Positions 16,568-26,951 of a DNA stretch of 64,000 nt are shown here, piece after piece. Numbering within the stretch: the stretch's first letter is position 1; every line of letters starts with the position of its first letter. The stretch is from Neorhizobium galegae. Lineage in GTDB: Bacteria > Pseudomonadota > Alphaproteobacteria > Rhizobiales > Rhizobiaceae. Both the position numbers and the translations under genes were made by a program. Below the pieces are notes generated by a model. The model saw only the letters and a list, made by a program, of their open reading frames with translations. It made no database searches and had not been told where the DNA came from. Location: the NCBI RefSeq assembly GCF_017877055.1, contig NZ_JAGIPG010000001.1, positions 744,001 through 808,000 of the forward strand. Reading direction: 5' to 3'.

Positions 16568-18375
16568 GCGGCGTCTCCCGCGGTTCCGGCGCGGACGAGG
16601 ACCGAGTTCGCCGGCAGGTCCTTCGCCTGTTCGGGCCATGCGAAGATCACCTTGCCGGGCAGGTCCGGCAGCGCCTGCGCCTTCTCGCCGATATTGATCG
16701 CCATCGAGATCGTGCCTTTTGGAAAAGTCCACGATACGGCAAGGAACCCCTTGTCCGTCCTCAGCACCTTGCCGGAGCGACCGCTCGCGGAGCCGAGCAG
16801 GGGAACAACGATCTCCTGCCGCAGCTTCAGGAGCGTCCTCGTCAATTCCAGCCAGTCCTTGCCGTCCGCCGAATCCAGCTTCTTCCAGTCGAGCCGGGAG
16901 ACATCGAAGGTCTTTCTGGCGTTCGGATCGGGAACCGTCTCGCCTTCGTGGCCCGCATGGCCCTCGAATTCCTTGCGGCGGCCATCGCGCACGGCTTTCG
17001 CGAGATCGCCATGGAAATCGGTGAAGAACAGGAAGGGGTTGGTCTCACCATATTCCTCGCCCATGAAGAGGAGCGGGATATGCGGCGAGAGGAGAAGCAT
17101 GGCGAGCAGTGGCTTGACCCTGTCAGCGCCTGCCAATTCGATCAGCCTTTCGCCTTGCGCACGGTTGCCCACCTGGTCGTGGTTCTGGATGAAATCCACG
17201 AAGGCGACCGGTGGCTGATCCAGGCTCGAAACGCCGCGTTTTTCCCCGGTCTGCGGCGAGACTTCGCCCTGATAGGCAAAACCTTCGGCGAGCACCCGCG
17301 CCACCAGCTTTTCCGGTTCCCTGGCGAAATCCTTGTAATAGGCATGCGTCTCGCCGGTCGCGAAGACATGGACGGCGTTGTGGAGGTCGTCGTTCCATTC
17401 GGCGGTGAAGAGCGGTGCCTTGCCATCCTCGTCGCGTGGATGCAGGAAAGTGACGTTGCGGGCGTCTTCCGTCGTCAGATGGATGGCGCGCTCCGGGATT
17501 TCGGCGCGGATGCGCTCGGCGATCTCGACCAGTACATGTTTTTCGGATGAATCCTCGATCTGGTCGATGGCGTCGAAACGCAGCCCGTCGAGGTGGAATT
17601 CCTCCAGCCAGTAGAGCGCGCATTCGGTGATGTAACGCCGCACCGGCTCGACGTCATAGGCGATTGCAGCGCCCCAGGGCGTCATCTTCTCCTTGTGGAA
17701 GAAGGTCGGCGCCAGCAGCGGCAGATAGTTTCCTTCCGGGCCGAAATGGTTGAGCACGATGTCGAGCACCACCGTCAGCCCATGACCGTGGGCGGCATCG
17801 ATGAAGGCCTTGAAATCCTCCGGCGGGCCGTAGGCGGCATGCGGCGCATAGAGGAGCACGCCGTCATAACCCCAGCCACGGTTTCCGCCGAAATGGGCGA
17901 CCGGCATGACCTCGATCATGGTGACGCCGAGGTCTGCGAGATAGGGCAACTTTTCGATCGCGGCGCGGAACGTGCCTTCCTCGGTAAAGGTGCCGATATG
18001 GATTTCGTAGACGACCGTTTCCTCCCACGGCCGGCCCTGCCATTCGGGGTGCTGCCAAGTGTAGCTGGTCGGATCGATTACCAGCGAGGGACCGTCGATG
18101 CGGTCCTTCTGGCCGCGCGAGGCGGGATCGGGGACGACCATGCCGTCGGCGAGCACATAGGCATATTCGGCGCCGGGAGCGATGCCGGTGGCGAGGAGCT
18201 CAAACCAGCCGTCATTGCTGCGGCTCATCTCGGTATCGTCGCCGTTCAGCCGCAGCGTCACGGTCTCCTGGCCCGGTGCCCAGAGTCGGAACCGTACCTC
18301 GCCGGCAGCGACATATTCGGCACCCCAAGTCTTTGGAAACGCACGAAACTCGGTGACGGTATTCAATTCCGACAT
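16564..18375 (-). CDS. treZ: malto-oligosyltrehalose trehalohydrolase
   Basis: TreZ, 603 aa, hydrolyses the bond that frees trehalose from maltooligosyl trehalose. An N-terminal carbohydrate-binding domain (VRFRLWAPGQETVTL) is followed by the GH13 barrel: VLDIVLNHFGPEG, LDGLRFDAIDQI (nucleophile Asp), LTTEDARNV (Glu) and FIQNHDQVGNRAQGER. Start ATG 18375 is chosen over the far-upstream 18483 because a GGAAC-N17-GTT stress promoter lies at 18432-18408, between the two. Cytoplasmic; coupled to treY. Confidence 0.95.
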   Translation of the reverse strand: MSELNTVTEFRAFPKTWGAEYVAAGEVRFRLWAPGQETVTLRLNGDDTEMSRSNDGWFELLATGIAPGAEYAYVLADGMVVPDPASRGQKDRIDGPSLVIDPTSYTWQHPEWQGRPWEETVVYEIHIGTFTEEGTFRAAIEKLPYLADLGVTMIEVMPVAHFGGNRGWGYDGVLLYAPHAAYGPPEDFKAFIDAAHGHGLTVVLDIVLNHFGPEGNYLPLLAPTFFHKEKMTPWGAAIAYDVEPVRRYITECALYWLEEFHLDGLRFDAIDQIEDSSEKHVLVEIAERIRAEIPERAIHLTTEDARNVTFLHPRDEDGKAPLFTAEWNDDLHNAVHVFATGETHAYYKDFAREPEKLVARVLAEGFAYQGEVSPQTGEKRGVSSLDQPPVAFVDFIQNHDQVGNRAQGERLIELAGADRVKPLLAMLLLSPHIPLLFMGEEYGETNPFLFFTDFHGDLAKAVRDGRRKEFEGHAGHEGETVPDPNARKTFDVSRLDWKKLDSADGKDWLELTRTLLKLRQEIVVPLLGSASGRSGKVLRTDKGFLAVSWTFPKGTISMAINIGEKAQALPDLPGKVIFAWPEQAKDLPANSVLVRAGTAGDAA

Positions 18376-18407
18376 GCTGGCCAGCCCCTGGTTGAGAGAG
18401 ACCGGCA

Positions 18408-18432
18408 AACGGGCGAAGTCGCTTCGGGTTCC
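18408..18432 (-). promoter_or_regulatory. candidate EcfG-type promoter for treZY
   Basis: On the minus strand GGAAC (18432-18428), 16 bases, CGTT (18411-18408), exactly the EcfG consensus, 33 bases before treZ. Trehalose synthesis is a classical target of the alphaproteobacterial general stress response. Confidence 0.68.
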
Positions 18433-18561
18433 ATTGTGGGGCGCTGGCGCAATAAAATTACGCGGGGGAGCAACAAATAACAAGTTCCAGGGAGTGGTCG
18501 GCGGACCGGTTCAGGCCTAATTTAGCACTCATGCAAGCGGTTTCGGGGAGGAGATCAGTGC

Positions 18562-19692
18562 ATGCTGACTGAGGAGGAAGAGCTTATCCGCTCGACTGCC
18601 GCGGAGTTTTCCCGGGAGGTCCTGAAACCCGGTGCGGCGGCGCGTGACAAGTCGCACGCGATCGAGCCGGACGTGCTGAAACAGCTCGGCGAGCTCGGGT
18701 TTCTCGGCATGCGGACGGCGGAGGAATGGGGCGGCGTCGGCTGTTCCTATGTCGCCTATGCCAGCGCGCTGATGGAGATCGCTGCGGGCGACGGCGCGGT
18801 CTCGACGCTGGTCAGCGTCCACAATTCTCCGGTCTGCTCCCTCCTCGACATGCACGCTTCCGACGACCAGAAGGAACGGTTCCTCAGGCCGCTTGCCGAA
18901 GGCCGCCATATCGGCGCCTTTGCGCTGACCGAGGCCGATACCGGCTCGGATGCCGCCGCCATCCGTACCCGTGCCACAAGAGATGGCAACGACTATGTCA
19001 TCAACGGTTCGAAGATGTTCATCACCTCCGGCAAGATCGCCGGCACGGTGATCATCTTCGCGGTCACCGATCCGAGCGCCGGCAAGCGCGGCATCTCCGC
19101 CTTCGTCACAGCGACGGATGTGCCTGGATTTTCGATCTCCAAGGTCGAGGACAAGCTCGGCCAGAAGGCTTCGGACACTGCGGCGCTGATGTTCGACAAC
19201 CTGCGCATTCCCGAAAGCCAGCGGATCGGTGCCGAAGGCGCCGGTTTGAAGGTCGCCCTGTCGGGATTGGAGGCTGGCCGGATCGGCATCGCAGCCCAAT
19301 GCGTCGGCATGGCGCAGGCCGCCTTCGACGTGGCGCTCACCTATGCCAAGGAGCGCAAGACTTTTGGAAAGCTGCTTCTCGACCACCAGGCTGTCGCCTT
19401 CCGGCTGGCGGATGCGAAGACGCAGATCGAGGCGGCGCGCCAACTGGTCCTGCATGCGGCACGGCTGAAGGATCGCGGCGAGCCCTGTCTGGATGAGGCC
19501 TGCATGGCAAAACTGTTCGCCTCCGAAATGGCGGAAAAGGTCTGTTCCGCGGCGATCCAGACGCTCGGCGGCTACGGCTATATTTCCGATTTCCCGGTCG
19601 AGCGCATCTATCGCGATGTCCGTGTCTGCCAGATCTACGAGGGCACGTCCGACATCCAGAAGATCATCATCGCCCGCGGCCTGGCGAACTGA
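18562..19692 (+). CDS. acyl-CoA dehydrogenase (branched/short-chain)
   Basis: FAD enzyme of 376 aa that oxidises an acyl-CoA to the enoyl-CoA. ALTEADTGSDAAAIRT and KMFITSG are the family motifs around the flavin, GGYGYISDFPVERIYRD is the C-terminal signature, and catalytic Glu360 lies in YEGTSDIQ. Leading an operon for branched-chain 2-oxoacid dehydrogenase, it probably acts on isobutyryl-, 2-methylbutyryl- or isovaleryl-CoA made by that complex (inference). ATG 18562 is in a poor ribosome-site context (GGGGAGGAG at 18544-18552). Electrons would pass to ETF. Confidence 0.9.
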   Translation: MLTEEEELIRSTAAEFSREVLKPGAAARDKSHAIEPDVLKQLGELGFLGMRTAEEWGGVGCSYVAYASALMEIAAGDGAVSTLVSVHNSPVCSLLDMHASDDQKERFLRPLAEGRHIGAFALTEADTGSDAAAIRTRATRDGNDYVINGSKMFITSGKIAGTVIIFAVTDPSAGKRGISAFVTATDVPGFSISKVEDKLGQKASDTAALMFDNLRIPESQRIGAEGAGLKVALSGLEAGRIGIAAQCVGMAQAAFDVALTYAKERKTFGKLLLDHQAVAFRLADAKTQIEAARQLVLHAARLKDRGEPCLDEACMAKLFASEMAEKVCSAAIQTLGGYGYISDFPVERIYRDVRVCQIYEGTSDIQKIIIARGLAN

Positions 19693-19703
19693 GGAGGATC
19701 GGG

Positions 19704-20471
19704 ATGCGCATAGACGGCGGAAACTTTCTGGTGACCGGTGCGGCTTCCGGCCTTGGTCTCGCGACAGCTAAAATGCTTGTCGAAGCCGGCGCTTGCGTGG
19801 CTTTGCTCGACCTCGATGAGGCCGGCGGGCAGGCGACAGCCGAGGAACTCGGCAAGGGCACGATCTTCGTGAAGATCGATGTCCGCAGCGGAGAAGCGGT
19901 CGAGAATGCCGTCGCCAGGGCCGAGGCTGCCAACGGGCCGATCCGCGGCGCCGTCTGTTGTGCCGGCATCGCTGCGTCGGAAAAGGTGCTCGGCAAACAG
20001 GGCGTCCACGCGCTCGAAAGTTTTGCCCGGGCGCTGGAGATCAACACGATCGGCACGTTCAACGTGATCCGGCTGGCGGCGCAGGCGATTGCGAGGACCG
20101 AACCGAACGAGGAGGGCGAGCGCGGCGTGCTGGTCGCCACCGCCTCGGTCGCCGCCTATGACGGGCAGATCGGGCAGGCGGCCTATGCCGCCTCGAAGGC
20201 GGCGGTGGCCGGCATGACGCTGCCGATCGCCCGCGAGCTTGCCCGCGACGGCATCCGCATGATGACGATCGCGCCCGGCATATTCGAGACGCCGATGATG
20301 GCCGGATTTTCCGACGAGGTGCGCGCCTCGCTTGGGAAATCGGTGCCGTTTCCGCCGCGGCTCGGGCGGCCGACGGAATTCGCACGGCTGGTGCGCGAGA
20401 TTATCGAAAACCCGATGCTGAACGGCGAAGTGATCCGCCTCGACGGAGCGCTCAGGATGGCGCCGCGTTGA
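19704..20471 (+). CDS. SDR oxidoreductase, HSD10-like 3-hydroxyacyl-CoA dehydrogenase
   Basis: 255-aa classical SDR. TGAASGLGLAT binds the nucleotide, ASVAAYDGQIGQAAYAASK contains catalytic Ser, Tyr and Lys, and APGIFETPM is typical of the type 10 17-beta-HSD / 3-hydroxy-2-methylbutyryl-CoA dehydrogenase group. GAGGAT precedes the ATG, 11 bases after the acyl-CoA dehydrogenase stop. In this operon it likely handles a hydroxyacyl-CoA of valine or isoleucine breakdown. Confidence 0.87.
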   Translation: MRIDGGNFLVTGAASGLGLATAKMLVEAGACVALLDLDEAGGQATAEELGKGTIFVKIDVRSGEAVENAVARAEAANGPIRGAVCCAGIAASEKVLGKQGVHALESFARALEINTIGTFNVIRLAAQAIARTEPNEEGERGVLVATASVAAYDGQIGQAAYAASKAAVAGMTLPIARELARDGIRMMTIAPGIFETPMMAGFSDEVRASLGKSVPFPPRLGRPTEFARLVREIIENPMLNGEVIRLDGALRMAPR

Positions 20472-20485
20472 ACGATGGATTTTGA

Positions 20486-21742
<1,257 letters not shown>

Positions 21743-21773
21743 GGATGAGAGAGTTAAGTCTTCGATCGCTGCT

Positions 21774-21898
21774 CCCCCTCATCCGCCTGCCGGCACCTTC
21801 TCCCCGCTGGGGAGAAGAGGATATGCCGCGAGGTCTCCGATCCTCCTCTCCTCAGCGGGGAGAGGGTGGCCGAGCGAAGCGGAGGCCGGGTGAGGGGG
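21774..21898. repeat. RIME-type intergenic palindromic repeat
   Basis: A long imperfect inverted repeat fills most of the bkdA1-bkdA2 gap: left arm CCCCTCATCCGCCTGCCGGC then CTTCTCCCCGCTG, right arm CAGCGGGGAGAGGGTGGCC then GGCCGGGTGAGGGGG. Sequence and layout match the Rhizobium-specific intergenic mosaic elements known across Rhizobiaceae. The transcript here would fold into a large hairpin inside the operon. Confidence 0.8.
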
Positions 21899-21935
21899 CG
21901 GCTTGCTCCAGCATTGCTAGATCGGAGGCCCGCCC

Positions 21936-22949
21936 ATGCCGCGCATGACGATGATCGAGGCGATCCGCAGTGCCATGGACGTCTCCATGGAGCGTGACGA
22001 CGATGTGGTCGTGTTCGGCGAGGATGTCGGTTATTTCGGCGGCGTCTTCCGCGGCACCCAGGGGCTACAGCAGAAATACGGCAAGACGCGCTGTTTCGAT
22101 GCGCCAATCAATGAATCCGGCATTGTCGGCGCCGCGATCGGCATGGCGGCCTATGGGCTGAAGCCCTGCGTCGAGATCCAGTTCGCCGATTACATGTATC
22201 CGGCCTATGACCAGCTCACCCAGGAAGCGGCGCGGCTGCGCTATCGCTCCAACGGCGATTTCACCTGCGGGATCACCGTGCGGATGCCGACCGGCGGCGG
22301 CATCTTTGGCGGCCAGACGCACAGCCAGAGCCCGGAAGCACTGTTCACCCATGTCTGCGGCCTGCAGGTCGTGGTGCCCTCCAATCCCTATGACGCGAAG
22401 GGGCTGCTGATCGCCTCGATCGAGAACCCCGACCCTGTGATCTTTCTCGAACCGAAGCGGCTCTATAACGGCCCGTTCGACGGCCATCATGATCGGCCGG
22501 TGACGTCCTGGGCCGGCCATCCGCTCGGCGAGGTGCCGGCAGAGCACTATGTTGTGCCGCTCGGCAAGGCGGTGGTGCGGCGGCCGGGTTCGGCGGTGAC
22601 CGTGCTCGCCTATGGCACGATGGTGCATGTGGCCGAGGCGACGGCCGAGGAGACCGGCATCGACGCGGAGGTAATCGACCTGCGCACCCTGATGCCGCTC
22701 GACCTCGATACCATCGTCACCTCGGTGAAAAAGACCGGGCGCTGCCTGGTGGTGCACGAGGCGACGCTCACTTCCGGTTTCGGGGCGGAACTGGCGGCGC
22801 TGGTGCAGGAGCACTGCTTCTACCATCTCGAAGCGCCGGTCATCCGGGTTGCCGGCTGGGACACGCCTTATCCGCATGCGCAGGAATGGGACTATTTTCC
22901 GGGTCCGGCCCGTGTCGGCCGGGCGCTGCGCGACATGATGGAGACCTGA
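21936..22949 (+). CDS. bkdA2: branched-chain 2-oxoacid dehydrogenase E1 beta
   Basis: E1 beta subunit, 337 aa, pairs with BkdA1 to form the TPP-dependent decarboxylase. GEDVGYFGGVFRGTQGL, INESGIVGAAIGMAAYG and EIQFADYMYPAYDQ are characteristic. The C-terminal transketolase domain carries VVHEATLTSGFGAE. Start ATG 21936 with CGGAGG at 21923-21928. The E2 gene begins 3 bases after its stop. Confidence 0.95.
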   Translation: MPRMTMIEAIRSAMDVSMERDDDVVVFGEDVGYFGGVFRGTQGLQQKYGKTRCFDAPINESGIVGAAIGMAAYGLKPCVEIQFADYMYPAYDQLTQEAARLRYRSNGDFTCGITVRMPTGGGIFGGQTHSQSPEALFTHVCGLQVVVPSNPYDAKGLLIASIENPDPVIFLEPKRLYNGPFDGHHDRPVTSWAGHPLGEVPAEHYVVPLGKAVVRRPGSAVTVLAYGTMVHVAEATAEETGIDAEVIDLRTLMPLDLDTIVTSVKKTGRCLVVHEATLTSGFGAELAALVQEHCFYHLEAPVIRVAGWDTPYPHAQEWDYFPGPARVGRALRDMMET

Positions 22950-22952
22950 GAC

Positions 22953-24272
22953 ATGGCGGAAAAGCTCATCAAGCTGCCGGATGTCGGCGAAGGTGTCGCG
23001 GAAGCGGAACTGGTGGAATGGCACGTCAATGTCGGCGACCTGGTGCGCGAGGACATGGTGCTCGCCGCGGTGATGACCGGCAAGGCGACCGTCGAAATCC
23101 CGTCGCCTGTGGACGGCGAGGTGACGTTCCGGCACGGCGAGATCGGCGATATCATCGCCACCGGCACCGTCATCCTCAAGATCAGGATCGCGGGCGAGGG
23201 CGCTGGCGATGAAGAAGAGATCGAGGGCGGCGATAGCAGGGAGGAGCCACGGGTCAAGCCGGCTATTCCGCCCGTTGCAGCTCTCGAACAGACATCTGAG
23301 AAAAAGGTTGAACCTCTTAAACCAAAAGCTGAGATCGCCGCATCGCCGCCCGTCGCCAAACCGCTGTCCCATCCCGTTGGAGTACCCCGCGCGGAAGGTG
23401 AAAAACCGCTGGCACCGCCGGCCGTTCGTCTTCGGGCGAAGGAAGCGGGGATCGACCTTCGGCAGGTCCCGGGCACGGGGCCGGCGGGCCGCATCACCCA
23501 CGAGGATCTGGATGCGTTCCTGAACAGCCAGGGCAGCGGCGGGGCTGTTACCGCCGGGCTGCAGCCGAACAAGGCGGTGCAGGAGGTCAAGGTCGTCGGC
23601 CTGCGTCGCCGAATCGCCGAGAAGATGGCGCTGTCGAAATCCCGCATCCCCCACATCACCTATGTGGAGGAGATCGACATGACCGCGCTCGAAGAGCTGC
23701 GGACCCGGATGAACGGCACCCAGAAACCCGGCCGGCCAAAACTCACCATCCTGCCCTTCCTGATGCGGGCGATGGTGAAAGCGATCGGCGAGCAGCCGGG
23801 CATCAACGCGCTCTATGACGACGAGGCCGGCGTCATCCGCCAATATGGCGGCGTGCATATCGGCATCGCGGCGCAGACGCCTTCCGGGCTCGTCGTGCCC
23901 GTGGTGAAGCATGCCGAGGCGCGCGATATCTTCGACTGCGCCCGGGAAGTGGCGCGCCTCAGCGACGCCGCCAAGAACGGCACGGCACTGCGCGAGGAAC
24001 TGTCGGGATCGACGATCACCATCAGCTCGCTCGGCGCGATGGGTGGCATCGTCTCGACGCCGGTCATCAACCATCCGGAAGTGGCGATCATCGGCGTCAA
24101 CAAGCTCGCCGTCCGGCCCCATTGGGACGGCGTGCAATTCGTGCCGCGCAAGATGATGAACCTGTCCTCCAGCTTCGATCACCGGGTGATCGACGGCTGG
24201 GATGCCGCGACATTCGTGCAGCGCCTGAAGGCGCTGATGGAAACGCCGGCGCTTATCTTCGTCGAGGAGTGA
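22953..24272 (+). CDS. bkdB: branched-chain 2-oxoacid dehydrogenase E2 (dihydrolipoyl acyltransferase)
   Basis: E2 core, 439 aa. One N-terminal lipoyl domain (lipoylated Lys44 in VMTGKATVEI), a Glu/Pro/Lys-rich linker (about 85-155), a peripheral-subunit-binding domain (AVRLRAKEAGIDLRQVPGTG, GRITHEDLDAF) and a C-terminal acyltransferase domain with catalytic His410 and Asp414 in FDHRVIDG. It transfers the branched acyl group to CoA and holds E1 and E3 together. ATG immediately follows the E1 beta stop. Confidence 0.95.
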   Translation: MAEKLIKLPDVGEGVAEAELVEWHVNVGDLVREDMVLAAVMTGKATVEIPSPVDGEVTFRHGEIGDIIATGTVILKIRIAGEGAGDEEEIEGGDSREEPRVKPAIPPVAALEQTSEKKVEPLKPKAEIAASPPVAKPLSHPVGVPRAEGEKPLAPPAVRLRAKEAGIDLRQVPGTGPAGRITHEDLDAFLNSQGSGGAVTAGLQPNKAVQEVKVVGLRRRIAEKMALSKSRIPHITYVEEIDMTALEELRTRMNGTQKPGRPKLTILPFLMRAMVKAIGEQPGINALYDDEAGVIRQYGGVHIGIAAQTPSGLVVPVVKHAEARDIFDCAREVARLSDAAKNGTALREELSGSTITISSLGAMGGIVSTPVINHPEVAIIGVNKLAVRPHWDGVQFVPRKMMNLSSSFDHRVIDGWDAATFVQRLKALMETPALIFVEE

Positions 24273-24287
24273 GGTGAGAGAAGAACA

Positions 24288-25694
24288 ATGAAAGAGATCA
24301 CCTGCAAGCTCCTCGTCATCGGGGCCGGTCCGGGAGGCTATGTCTGCGCCATCCGGGCCGGCCAGCTGGGGGTCGACACCGTCATCGTCGAAATGGCGAA
24401 GCCGGGCGGCACCTGCCTCAATATCGGCTGCATTCCCTCCAAGGCGATCATCCATGCGGCCGACGATTTTGCGAAGACCGTCGCGATGGCGGCCGGCAGA
24501 AATGCCATGGGCATCAAGGCCGACAATCCGGCCATCGACCTTGCAAAAACCATGGCCTGGAAGGACGGCATTACCGGCCGGCTGACACTCGGTGTCGCTG
24601 GTCTCCTGAAGAAGGCCGGCGTCAAGATCGTCGTCGGCCGGGCGAAATTCCGGGACGGCAAGACGGTCGCGGTGGAGACGGAAACCGGCGAACAGGTCAT
24701 CCGCGCCGAAAACATCGTCATCGCCACGGGTTCGGCGCCGGTCGAGCTGCCGGTGCTGCCGTTTGGAGCTTCCGGGGCCAAGGTGATTTCCTCCACCGGC
24801 GCGCTGTCCCTAACCGAAGCGCCGCAGAAGCTCGCGGTGGTCGGTGCCGGTTATATCGGTCTCGAACTCGGGCTCGCCTTTGCCAAGCTCGGATCGAAGG
24901 TGACGATCGTCGAGGCGCTCGATCGCATCCTGCCGCTCTACGATACGCAGCTTACCCAGCCGGTCGGCAGGCGGCTTGCGGCCTTGGGTGTCGAGGTCCT
25001 GCTCGGCACCAAGGTGAAGGGCCTGTCCTCGAATGGCGAGGCTCTGCTGGCGGAGACCGGTTCCGGCGAGGAAAAGCGCATCGCCGCCGACAAGATCCTC
25101 GTCACGGTCGGGCGCAAGCCGGTCACCGAAGGCTGGGGCCGGGAGGAGCTGGAACTCGACATGGACGGCCGGTTCCTTCGGATCGATGAGCAATGCCGCA
25201 CCTCGATGCGCGGCATCTATGCGGTCGGCGACGTGACCGGCGAACCGATGCTGGCGCACCGGGCGATGGCGCAGGGCGAGATGGTGGCGGAGATCGTCTC
25301 CGGCAAGCGCCGTTCCTGGGACAAGCGCGCCATTCCCGCCGTCTGCTTCACCGACCCGGAAATCATCTCGGTGGGCATGTCCCCGGACGAGGCGAGGGCG
25401 GCGAGCCGCGAGATCAAGATCGGCCAGTTCCCGTTTTCCGCCAATGGACGGGCGATGACGCTGTCGGCGGAGGAGGGTTTCGTGCGGGTCGTGGCGCGTG
25501 CCGACAATCACCTGGTACTCGGCATCCAGGGCGTGGGGGCGGGGATTTCCGAACTCTCGGCGGCGTTCGCGCTGGCGATCGAGATGGGGGCGCGGCTGGA
25601 GGATATTGCGGGGACGATCCATGCGCATCCAACGCAGTCCGAGGCATTTGCGGAGTCGGCGCTGAAGGCGCTGGGGCATGCGCTGCATATCTAA
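24288..25694 (+). CDS. lpdV: dihydrolipoyl dehydrogenase (E3)
   Basis: E3 of the complex, 468 aa, reoxidises dihydrolipoamide and reduces NAD+. FAD-binding GAGPGG (12-17), the redox disulfide GGTCLNIGCIPSK (Cys43, Cys48), NAD-binding VVGAGYIGLELG, AVGDVTGEPMLAH and the C-terminal active-site stretch HAHPTQSEAFAE (His-Glu) are intact. It ends the bkd operon and is probably dedicated to it. Confidence 0.95.
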   Translation: MKEITCKLLVIGAGPGGYVCAIRAGQLGVDTVIVEMAKPGGTCLNIGCIPSKAIIHAADDFAKTVAMAAGRNAMGIKADNPAIDLAKTMAWKDGITGRLTLGVAGLLKKAGVKIVVGRAKFRDGKTVAVETETGEQVIRAENIVIATGSAPVELPVLPFGASGAKVISSTGALSLTEAPQKLAVVGAGYIGLELGLAFAKLGSKVTIVEALDRILPLYDTQLTQPVGRRLAALGVEVLLGTKVKGLSSNGEALLAETGSGEEKRIAADKILVTVGRKPVTEGWGREELELDMDGRFLRIDEQCRTSMRGIYAVGDVTGEPMLAHRAMAQGEMVAEIVSGKRRSWDKRAIPAVCFTDPEIISVGMSPDEARAASREIKIGQFPFSANGRAMTLSAEEGFVRVVARADNHLVLGIQGVGAGISELSAAFALAIEMGARLEDIAGTIHAHPTQSEAFAESALKALGHALHI

Positions 25695-25762
25695 GCGGAT
25701 CGGCATCAGGTCGCCGTGGACACCCGGATCACTGAGAGGTATTCGTGTGAGAACGGGAGCCG

Positions 25763-26116
25763 ATGATGAAGAAACTGCTTGCGATATGTTTCTCCTGCAT
25801 GCTTGTGCCGGCAGCGGCGCTTGCCGAAACGCGTTGCGGCTGGCTGATCAATCCGACGCCCCGCAACTGGACGCTGATCGACGCCCAGAACGAATGGCTG
25901 ATCATGCTCCAGGGCGGCTACGAAGCGAAAGGAATGGACAAGATCAAGGACATGGCCGAGGGCGAGCATGTGACCATCAACTACAGTCATGGCTACCCCT
26001 GCTTCTGCATGAACGTTTCGAGCGACAAGGACGGAAGCATCAAGCAGATTTTCTCCACCCGTCAGCTACCCTTGTCAAAATGCCGGCGCGATCCTGCGCT
26101 CCTGGAGCCTAGATGA
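25763..26116 (+). CDS. DUF4087 family secreted protein
   Basis: 117 aa with a signal peptide (MKKLLAICFSCMLVPAAALA) and the DUF4087-type pattern: RCGWLINPTPRNWTLID, then QGGYEA, then GYPCFCMNV and a final C. Cysteines at about 25, 77, 79 and 101 could form disulfides in the periplasm. ATG 25763 or 25766, with GGGAGCCG upstream. No functional partner nearby; role unknown. Confidence 0.75.
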   Translation: MMKKLLAICFSCMLVPAAALAETRCGWLINPTPRNWTLIDAQNEWLIMLQGGYEAKGMDKIKDMAEGEHVTINYSHGYPCFCMNVSSDKDGSIKQIFSTRQLPLSKCRRDPALLEPR

Positions 26117-26168
26117 ACGAGTAGGCCCCGTCGCGCGTCCAAGCTGCAAAGGCTGCTCGCGAAACGTC

Positions 26169-26951
26169 CTAGAGTTCCAGCAGCGCATAGGGTTTCCCCG
26201 TCGGCTTCTCGATATGCGAGGCGACGTTGTAGACCGGCGCACCACCCGGCGTCCTGCCTTCGTAAGTGCCGCGATGGGCGTGTCCGTGCACCACGGCCTT
26301 TACCGGGAACCGGTCGATGGTCTCCGCCAGCCGCGATGAGCCGAGGAACGGATAGATCTCCTCCGGCTCACCCGCCACCGTCTCGCGGATCGGCGCATAG
26401 TGGAGCACGACCATGGCCCGTTCCGATCGCACCTGGCGCAGCGCATTCTCCAGCCGCATGGTCTCCTCAACGCTTTCGGTGACCATCGCCTTGATCGCCG
26501 GCTCGCCGAAGGAGCCGAGCATGTGCCGCCCGAAGCCGCCGGCGAAGCCCTTGGCGCCGGCGAAGCCGACGCCGTTGATCTCGACCGCCTGGCCCTCCAA
26601 CAGGTGGATGCCGGCCTCCTTGAGGATATGGGTGACTTCTTCGACGCAGCCGCATTCGTAATCGTGATTGCCGAGTACGCCGACTATCGGAATGGAGCAG
26701 GCGCGCAGGTCGGAAGCCAGGATTTCCGCTTCCTTGACCTTGCCGAGATCGGTGAGATCGCCGGTCAGGACGAGGATGTCGGCAGCCTGGGAAATCTCGG
26801 TGAACAGCTCCTTGTAGGACACCGTGCCGTGTTCCTTGACATGCAGGTCGCCCATGGCGGCGATCCTGAGCTTGCCATTGCCCTTCTTCGCCTCGGCTTT
26901 GCCGGTTTCGCTTTTGGCGGTGTCGTTTCTCGTGTCGGTCGTTTTGCTCAC
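26169..26951 (-). CDS. metallophosphoesterase
   Basis: Calcineurin-like phosphoesterase, 260 aa. All metal-binding blocks are present: GDLHV, LTGDLTDLG, LGNHDYE, and HGHAHRG near the C-terminus. The start is GTG (26951), which overlaps the nucleotidyltransferase stop (GTGA), so expression is coupled; the N-terminal 30 residues are Lys/Thr/Glu rich and disordered. Substrate unknown; phosphodiester or phosphomonoester of a nucleotide or nucleic acid is possible given its partner (inference). Confidence 0.88.
   Translation of the reverse strand: MSKTTDTRNDTAKSETGKAEAKKGNGKLRIAAMGDLHVKEHGTVSYKELFTEISQAADILVLTGDLTDLGKVKEAEILASDLRACSIPIVGVLGNHDYECGCVEEVTHILKEAGIHLLEGQAVEINGVGFAGAKGFAGGFGRHMLGSFGEPAIKAMVTESVEETMRLENALRQVRSERAMVVLHYAPIRETVAGEPEEIYPFLGSSRLAETIDRFPVKAVVHGHAHRGTYEGRTPGGAPVYNVASHIEKPTGKPYALLEL

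Noticed and set aside
14051-17218. Very long open frame (1055 aa) on the plus strand
   Set aside because: It is antisense to treY and treZ, which have full family motifs. High GC keeps the opposite frame open.
22065-24455. 796-aa open frame on the minus strand
   Set aside because: Antisense to bkdA2, bkdB and lpdV; His/Arg/Asp-rich composition typical of shadows.
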